This document shows positions 1 through 64,000 of a stretch of DNA of 64,000 bases, in pieces. The notes under the pieces were generated by a model. The model was not told the origin of the DNA, did no database searches, and saw nothing but the letters and a program-made list of their open reading frames with translations. The DNA is taken from contig JAYKAV010000877.1 in assembly GCA_035582835.1 (NCBI GenBank), positions 1,382,230 through 1,446,229 of the forward strand, given 5' to 3'. Made by a program: the position numbers and the translations under genes. How positions within the stretch are numbered: position 1 is the stretch's first letter; each line of letters begins with the position of its first letter. This stretch comes from Phoebastria nigripes (taxonomy: Eukaryota; Chordata; Aves; Procellariiformes; Diomedeidae).

Positions 1-3000
1 CATAAGGCAAGGTATTAACAAGTGGCATAAACTATAAATTCATTAGCATATTTCCATTTTACGTTACACTGGAACATCATGTTATATAATAACGCTGAAG
101 TTATATTGAACCTTGAAGATACCCAACACCAGTTCTTTACATGTTATCAACAATTCCTATCAAGTAATTTCCTAATACCATCCTAAAAACAGTGTATTAG
201 GTCCTTTCAATTTAATAAGCTTCTATATGGGAACATTTCTAGTTAATACCTCTCTTAACATTGTTTTTACTTACAATGTGACATTACTCACAAACTTTGC
301 TTATGTCAGGCATTAAAGATTTTCTTCAAGGAGGGCCTGGGGGAAATCTGTGAAATAGTCAGCTGTAGAGGACATCAAACATCATGTAACTGCCTTCTAG
401 TGAATTTGCCTATAAGCCCTCTTTATTAGATAGAACTTTAGGCCACATCCAATTCCTCTATTATTAAATTCAACTTGTGAGAGCTAAATTTGAAATCTTT
501 TACCTTTGCATGTCCCCTACTTGCATGTCGCCCTTCTTTCATACTTCCCCTTTCAACATGAGAGGATACTTAAAGGTGAAGTCCCGGCTTTGCTCAGCAT
601 TTCTTTGAAACTCTCTAAAAATAGCGGGGGGAAAAGACATTTCTGGATTTGCTGGTACATGATATACAAACTAAGTTCTTGAAATAGCCAGCTGCCATCA
701 GACACGCTGTGTCATTACAGTACTAGTCAAATTCTTGTACTATTCAAAATTCTCTACCTCGTTTCAAACTTCTTACTGCTCTTTGCATGGGATTGGAGAA
801 AGGTGACAATCTCTTGTGTAGATGTGGCAAGCTAGACACATATCCTATATAGAGTAAGATATGCTCTATGGGTATGAAGTAGGGACCAGTTGAGAAAAGT
901 ACTTCTGAATTCATGGTGACTGTCAGACTGACAGTCCTTTGTTTAGGGAAGCAGAACAGTAGCAAATTATGTTCAGGCTCATTAGTTTATAAGAGAACTG
1001 AAGGCAGCTCTGTTTACTGGAGTGAGTATCTTTTACTCCAAAACCTTACTTGAGTTTCTGATGCAATCAGGCTAGTCACCTGGGTTACATAATTACACAA
1101 GCAAGCATGATATGGGGTCTAATAAAAGAAGTGAAGCCCCTTTAGTTTCCTTATGAAATCTGTGTGGGATTTGCCTGGGATAAAATTCCCCAGAGCCCTT
1201 TCTATGCACATTCATTCCTCAAATTTTGCCAAGTGTGAGCTGACTGATGACAGCCTTTTAAAATGCCCTGTGTATAAACTTTCTTGAAAAAAGCATGCAT
1301 TTCATGTAGAAGATAGATATCAGTGAGACTATATTGACTGCTGTAAGGAGTGAAATAGAAATATTTGTTATTTCTCTGTTCAAAAGAGTCCTGATTAAAG
1401 TGTTAATGTGCTTTTTTATTTATTTTCTCTTGTGGGGAGAAATGTTTAACATAAAGTAACAGGAAATTCATCTGTCATGGAAGTGGTAATTCAGTTATGA
1501 AATAGACAAAGATCAGACTATTTGAATCAGCTTCAGTCTGACATTGATTTCTTTACCTTGACATGGCCTTATGCAGCACAGTTTGAAATATAATACTGCA
1601 TTGAAAAGCTGCAGTGAGTTTTTCACTTTTTTGGGTTTTTTTCTGTTTAGCGGGAAATCTGATGGTGATATGTATTACAAGCTATCTATACACTATGGAA
1701 CATAAATCTAAGCTTCTTTCAGGACAAAAGGGTAAGATTTGTTTTACAGGTAGGCTGGGTATAGAGAAAGAGGTGAAAACTGAATTAAGAAAACTGACTC
1801 CTGGAATTCTCCAGATTTAGCTTACACTGAAACAGAATAATCATTGCATTGATCATCTGATTGTTGTCTAAGACCAATTTACATCAACCATAACTTCAGC
1901 ATCAGCTTTTGATCTACTGTAATTGTGGTAAAATCCTATCTGTAATGATTGGATCAAAACAGGTATTTCCAGGCTTATTTGAATGGGTTCTAATAAAATA
2001 AAATGGGATTGGTTTGTATCCTACATATTACGTGGTGGTGGTCTTTTTAAATATTTTTTCTCTGACAGACTCTACAGTTTCAAAATGGTCCAGGTAATCC
2101 TGGAGAGCTACTAATGTCAGGAATGAAGCCAGTGTTCTGTTCTTCTGACTATGCCACAGACTTGTAAGTGTAGCTGCACTACAGCTCTAAAGTCTCGTCA
2201 TCTCTTTTTCACCTCTTGACATTCAAAGATTTACACATTTACTTACTGGTGAGGATCACAGACCTTTTTTTTTCTTCCACACGTATCTGTAGCTCTTCCT
2301 CTTTTTTTATTGTTTTTATTTTTAAGTTGACTGTATTTAACACTTGACCAGTCTACATCCCACTCGCTTTTCTCATCCTCCTTAGCCTTTTCATTCCTTT
2401 TAAGTGAAACTTTCCTTTTTCAGGGGGNGGGTGGGGGGAAGCAAATCTTCTTTTTTACATGCTTGAAAACTCTATTGAAATGGTAATTGGCCTTTTAAGA
2501 CTGGAAAGTATTCTGAGTATTCTAGTTGAGACCAGCAGTTGTTTGAGAGAGGTGGTGAAAGAGACAGATATGCCTCCCTTACCTGATACCTTCATTCTTA
2601 TTATGTTCATTAACCTACTAGTTATATTAGACAATCACATTTATAAACTGCAACTTGGATATATCATTAATTACCCCCTGTGAACAATGTAAGTAGCCTT
2701 GATCTTGCTTCAGCTTTCTTTTTAGCACTTAATTTTTCAAATGTATCAATGATAACAGTTACTTTCTCTAACATCCTAAATACCCATCATGGTTTCTGCT
2801 GTGTGTGCTCCAGTATTCTAATGATTTTTTCTAAAAGAGGACTGTATTTCATCCCTGTTCTTCTGAATTCCCCTGCTGCTTTTGGCACTGCTGAGCACGC
2901 CCTCGGTCTTGAAAGTCAAGGAAGAGGGATACACGTTACTGTTCCTTTGATATTTCTCTTTTATCATCTCTGTCTCTCCCCCACCTGCCTATCCTAGAAC

Positions 3001-3939
3001 TCTATCCCTGACCCTTTGTTCCTCTCTTCCTGGTCTCACAGATCTAAATTTTTTCAAATTTACCTCTCCATATCTGGCCTCTCTTTAGCTTGACAAAATC
3101 TTCCAAATATATTTCCATGACCTAAAAGATCATGGCCTTGTGTGAGTGTTCCTATTTCTTTTTCTTGCTGATGTTTCTCTTTTTCAAGTACCTCCATGTT
3201 CAAGGGTTTCCTCAGTTTCCAGCTGTCTCCACAACAATATACCCATACTCAAAGGACACTTTTTTATTAAAAAAGCATTAAAGTAATTTTAAATCTTCTC
3301 TTTAGTTAGATTAGGATCTACCCTTAGTCATTTACTGGCTTCAAAATTTAGAAGACCTATCCTGGACAGTCTGATAGTGTGACTGGGAATGACTTATCAA
3401 TGACTTGGGAAACTGACCTCTGCATCTCTTTCCCAAATGTAGTTTGCACTTTGAAAGCTCTAATTTTTTAGTGGCAAACATCTGAAAGATGTGTAAATTG
3501 CATTTTGCTTCATCTTTTATGCTCTTTTTCAACCGCTGGTACACATTACGGGGTGGGGCTTGTTGGGGTCCCCTGTCTCCGTGTTGGAGTCAGCAGAAGC
3601 CATTTATGCAGCTGTAAGGGATTTCTAACATGCCCTTTCATTGGGCAGTGTTCTGCCTGATGGGCAAAAGCAAAAGATCAGATGTGGCACCGCCTCATGT
3701 CTACAGGAAGCATGACAGGACACACCTGGGTCTCTCACTGAGAACTGCCACCTCTGTTGGTTTTAGGGCAGCTACTGGCCTAGCCCAACCACTGCAACCA
3801 GCATCCTATCAGGACTCAGGAGCGACCTGATACCAGGTCAGTCTATCATTAAAGAAAAAGTCCTCCCACCAAAATCTTAGTCCCCAGAAAGGTGAAGGGC
3901 CTGTTCTCTGCTGCCTGGAAAATGGGAACATACACTTAA

Positions 3940-5314
3940 GAAAGTAAAATGTCACTCCTATCTTCAATAAGGGCAAGAGAAAGGATCCATGGAAGTACAG
4001 GACAACTAGCCTCACCTCGATTCTTGGTGAAGGTGATGGAGCAACTAATTCTGGAAACACATGTAGGGCAAGAAGGTGATCAGGAGTAGTCAGCATAGAT
4101 TTACAAAGGGGCAATCATAGAAATCATGCTTGACCAACCTGACAGGATTCTACAGTGAGGTGACTAGCTTGGTGGGTAAGGGGAGAGCAGTGGATGTTGT
4201 TTATCTCGATTTTAGTAACATTTTTGACGTTGTCTCCCATAACATACTCGTAGACATGCTGACAAAGTATGGGTTAAATAAGTGGGCAGTGAGGTGGAAA
4301 GAATACTGGCTGAACCCCTAAGTGATACTGCCAAAACCCAGTTGGAGGCAAGTCACTAGTGGTGTATGCCAGGGGTCAATACTGGAGCCAATACCATTTA
4401 ACATCTTCATTAATGACCTGGACAATGGGAGAGAGCGCACCCACAGCAAATTTGCAAATACAAAGCTGGGAAGAGTGGCTGATACACTAGAGGGTTGTGC
4501 TGCTGCCATTCAGAGGGACCTCAACAGGCTGGAGAAATGGGCTGACAGGAACCTCATGAGGTTCAACAAGGGAAGTGCAAAGTCCTGCACGCGGGAAGGA
4601 ATAATCCCATGCACCAGTATACACTGGTGACAGACCAGTTGAGAAGCAGCTCTGCACAAAAGACCTTTGGTCCTTTAAACATGAGCCAACAATGTCCCCT
4701 TGTAGCAAAGAAGGCCAACAGCATCCTGGGCTGGTTTAGGAAAAGGATTGCCAGCAGGGCAAATGTGGTGATCCTTCCTCTCTATTCAGGACTTGAGACC
4801 ATACCTGGAGTACAGTGTCCAGGTCTGGGCTCCCCACTACAAGAGAGATATGGAGCTATGGGAGCAAGTCCAGTGAAGGGCTATGAAGATGATTAAGGGG
4901 CTGGAGCACCTCTCATATGAGGAAAGGTTGGGAGACCTGAGACTGTGTAGTCTGGAGAAGAGAAGACTCTTAACATTGTGTATAAATACCNNGGGGNNGG
5001 GGGGGGGATGAAGAAGAGAGAGACAGACTCTTCTCCATAGTGCCCACTGACAGGACAAGAGGCAATGGGCACAAATTGAAACACATGAAATTCCATTTGA
5101 ACACAAGGAAACACCTTTTTACCATGAGGGTGATGAAACACTGGAACAGGTTGTCCAAAGAGTTTGTCTCCAAAGAATCTCCATCCTCAGAGATATTCAA
5201 AACCCAACTGGACACGGTCCTGGGCAACTTGGTGTAGCTGACCCTCTTGGAAAGGGGGATTGGACTAAATGATCCCAAGAGGTCCTTTTCAACCTCATGA
5301 CTTTGTGATTCTGT
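3940..5314 (+). mobile_element. CR1 LINE, 5'-truncated, 3' part of ORF2 and tail, inactive
   Basis: Translated pieces match the reverse transcriptase of avian CR1 retrotransposons, in several frames broken by stops and indels. Near 4196-4240 the text reads VVYLDFSNIFDVVSH, a decayed form of the conserved YLDFSKAFDTVSH block. Near 4351-4420 a decayed PQGS...[10 protein letters not shown] block follows. The catalytic FADD box near 4451 has been reduced to FANT by loss of one codon plus a substitution, so the enzyme is dead. The typical CR1 3' region follows, ending in a block resembling TGATCCCAAGAGGTCC and a degenerate ATTCTGT tail. It lacks the 5' half of the element. A G-rich stretch with four ambiguous bases (4991-5008) interrupts it. 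The 5' edge is uncertain and could extend to about 3850. Confidence 0.9.
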
Positions 5315-5653
5315 AACACTGTCTTTATACATATTATAGGCAGAAACCTGCTACAAGAATATTAATTAATGATAGTGGAAAGAGTACATCCTTAATTTTT
5401 TGGGGAAACACTCCATTATAATGTTCTAGCCACACCAATTCTTTCAGAACCCTTCTATTTAATACTAAACAATTGGGGGATTCAGATGGAACTTAAAACA
5501 GTGAGAATCAACTGTGAAAATGCTATAACATGAAAAACAGTCCATATGTATGAATTGCTAGTATTAGCACTTTTTGATTCATGCTGGATATTGTGAAGAT
5601 TATGCTATTATGACTTTGCAGAAGGAGCATACACCTGGCATTTAGGATACTAA

Positions 5654-5680
5654 ATCCTGTATCCTGTTTGGATACAGGAT
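5654..5680. repeat. Perfect 11-base inverted repeat, 5-base loop
   Basis: Arms ATCCTGTATCC (5654-5664) and GGATACAGGAT (5670-5680) are exact reverse complements around the loop TGTTT. It is too short for a microRNA precursor as it stands, and flanking pairing was not evident. No function is assigned. Confidence 0.85.
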
Positions 5681-6778
5681 GGAAAGGCAAGGTGATAGTA
5701 CAAGAAACTAGAAAGGGGAATGTAAGGGGCTATAATAGACAGGCAATGTATTGACTGATGGTGTAAGATAGATAACAGTTGTGTGCATAGTAAGGAGGGA
5801 GCTGTGAAGTGAAAGACGAAGAGTAATGTTGTGTAAGAATATTTTTTTTGAAAGATGTACATCTGAATGTCTCAAAGAAGAAATTTGATTCTGTTGTATA
5901 CCATGAAAAATGTTGAACTAGAAAAAAGTACAAAGCTTTGTCTTGCATCCAAAGGAGCATTGCTTTTAGAACTCATGGAAGAAAGTGAGTATATATAATG
6001 TCCATAATATGAGAAAGGAGGTTAAAAAATATCTGTACAGCTGAGTGGGGCTGAACTCATTTCCTGAGGAAATGGCTAACCTACTTTTGGGTACAGAGCT
6101 TGAGGTTTGGAGAGCATTTCAGCTGAAGTATTGTCACAACCTGGAACAGAAATGAGTGAGTTACCTGAGTATCCTGTCTGGGGATCTCCATCATGATCAG
6201 TACAAATGGAACATTGCCAGGCTTGGGGAGATGTCTGAAAAAGAATTTTAAAAATGGACTCTATATTCAATTTTTTTTCAGGCAAATGAGGCTCTACATA
6301 TCTTTATGGAAAAGCTCTTCTTCTCTGTAGGCTAAACACTATGCTATTTTGAATCTCTCGGTTTATAAATATAGAGAAATCTGTTTTGTCTGCCTTTTAC
6401 TGTTTTTTCTTCTAGTTGAGGAAGCACAAGTAGGTAAAACTGGAAAAAGGAAATTGAAGATGACTGTTTACAAGCAATCGTTACAAGGCAAAGCTGTACT
6501 AACAGCTTTATCAATTAGATGGTTTTTATTCCTAGAAGCCCTGTGTATGCTGGCTTCTTTCCAAACATTGAAGAAAGATTGTGCCTGAGTAGCATATCTC
6601 AGCAATCTAAAGTCATATTGACAGCTAATGGTTAAGGCAAATAACACTAGGAAACTTATTCAAAGAATATTAAATGATAAAAATGTCAGATAAAGATTTG
6701 ACTTTATACATATAAACATATATTCCAGAAGTAGATTTGTTATAAATTGCTTGTTTTGTTCTATTTTGTTTTGTTTAG

Positions 6779-64000
<57,222 letters not shown>

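Larger units (their letters stand above)
1..6778. other. Intronic or upstream non-coding DNA
   Basis: No supported coding exon lies here. Upstream exons for the N-terminus should exist, because the first recognised exon opens in mid-protein, but none is convincing here. One exon-shaped segment at 1651-1731 is discussed under findings. Contents: a truncated CR1 LINE at about 3940-5314, a G-rich run interrupted by an ambiguous base at 2423-2438, and a perfect short hairpin at 5654-5680. The rest is AT-rich unique-looking sequence. A promoter or CpG island is not evident, which fits an intron better than a gene start. Confidence 0.6.

Noticed and set aside
3550..3840. Sequence before the CR1 that looked like it might be an LTR (GGGGTCCCCTGTCTCC)
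   Set aside because: No TG...CA ends, partner copy, primer-binding site or polyadenylation pattern could be found.
6415..6432. 18-base exon candidate between a CTTCTAG acceptor and GTAAAA
   Set aside because: Too short to support, not required by the phase of neighbouring exons, and no family match.

Overview
The window looks like nuclear DNA from a bird. Several CR1 LINE 3' ends carry the avian-type tail of repeated ATTCTATG/ATTCTGTG units. The coding sequence is in short exons with GT-AG boundaries separated by long AT-rich introns. A crocodilian or turtle is a weaker alternative. There are no operons, rRNA or tRNA genes, or CRISPR arrays.

One protein-coding gene is supported, on the + strand. 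It is a WD40-repeat protein that I identify as WDR64 (the WDR49 paralogue is the main alternative). I placed 17 exons from 6779 to the window edge at 64000. They join in one consistent reading frame of 674 codons plus one base. The extreme N-terminus lies upstream of the first recognised exon, probably outside the window, and the C-terminal part lies beyond position 64000. The identification rests on recognising the family from the translated exons, not on a database search.

Layout: 1-6778 is intronic or upstream DNA with a 5'-truncated CR1. 6779-11085 holds three exons, including a 30-base microexon. 11086-19389 is an intron with one younger and one ancient CR1 piece. 19390-24817 holds four exons. 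24818-31660 is an intron with an old CR1 that was split by a second repeat. 31661-31800 is one exon. 31801-49798 is an 18 kb intron with a CR1 3' end and older CR1 fragments. 49799-64000 is exon-dense, with nine exons including the incomplete last one.

The exons encode a chain of WD40 blades, with WD-type signatures ending in VWDY, RLWHP, RVWDI, VWDLE, IWDFE and LWNFE. Such proteins act as scaffolds. Nothing in the sequence fixes this one's partner or location.

No new biological system was seen. The points most worth checking are a roughly 280-base direct repeat shared by two introns 12.6 kb apart, the nested old repeats at 25.85-26.71 kb, an ambiguous splice acceptor (7348 or 7394), a weak splice donor after 55844, and intron positions that recur at the same place in successive WD40 blades.
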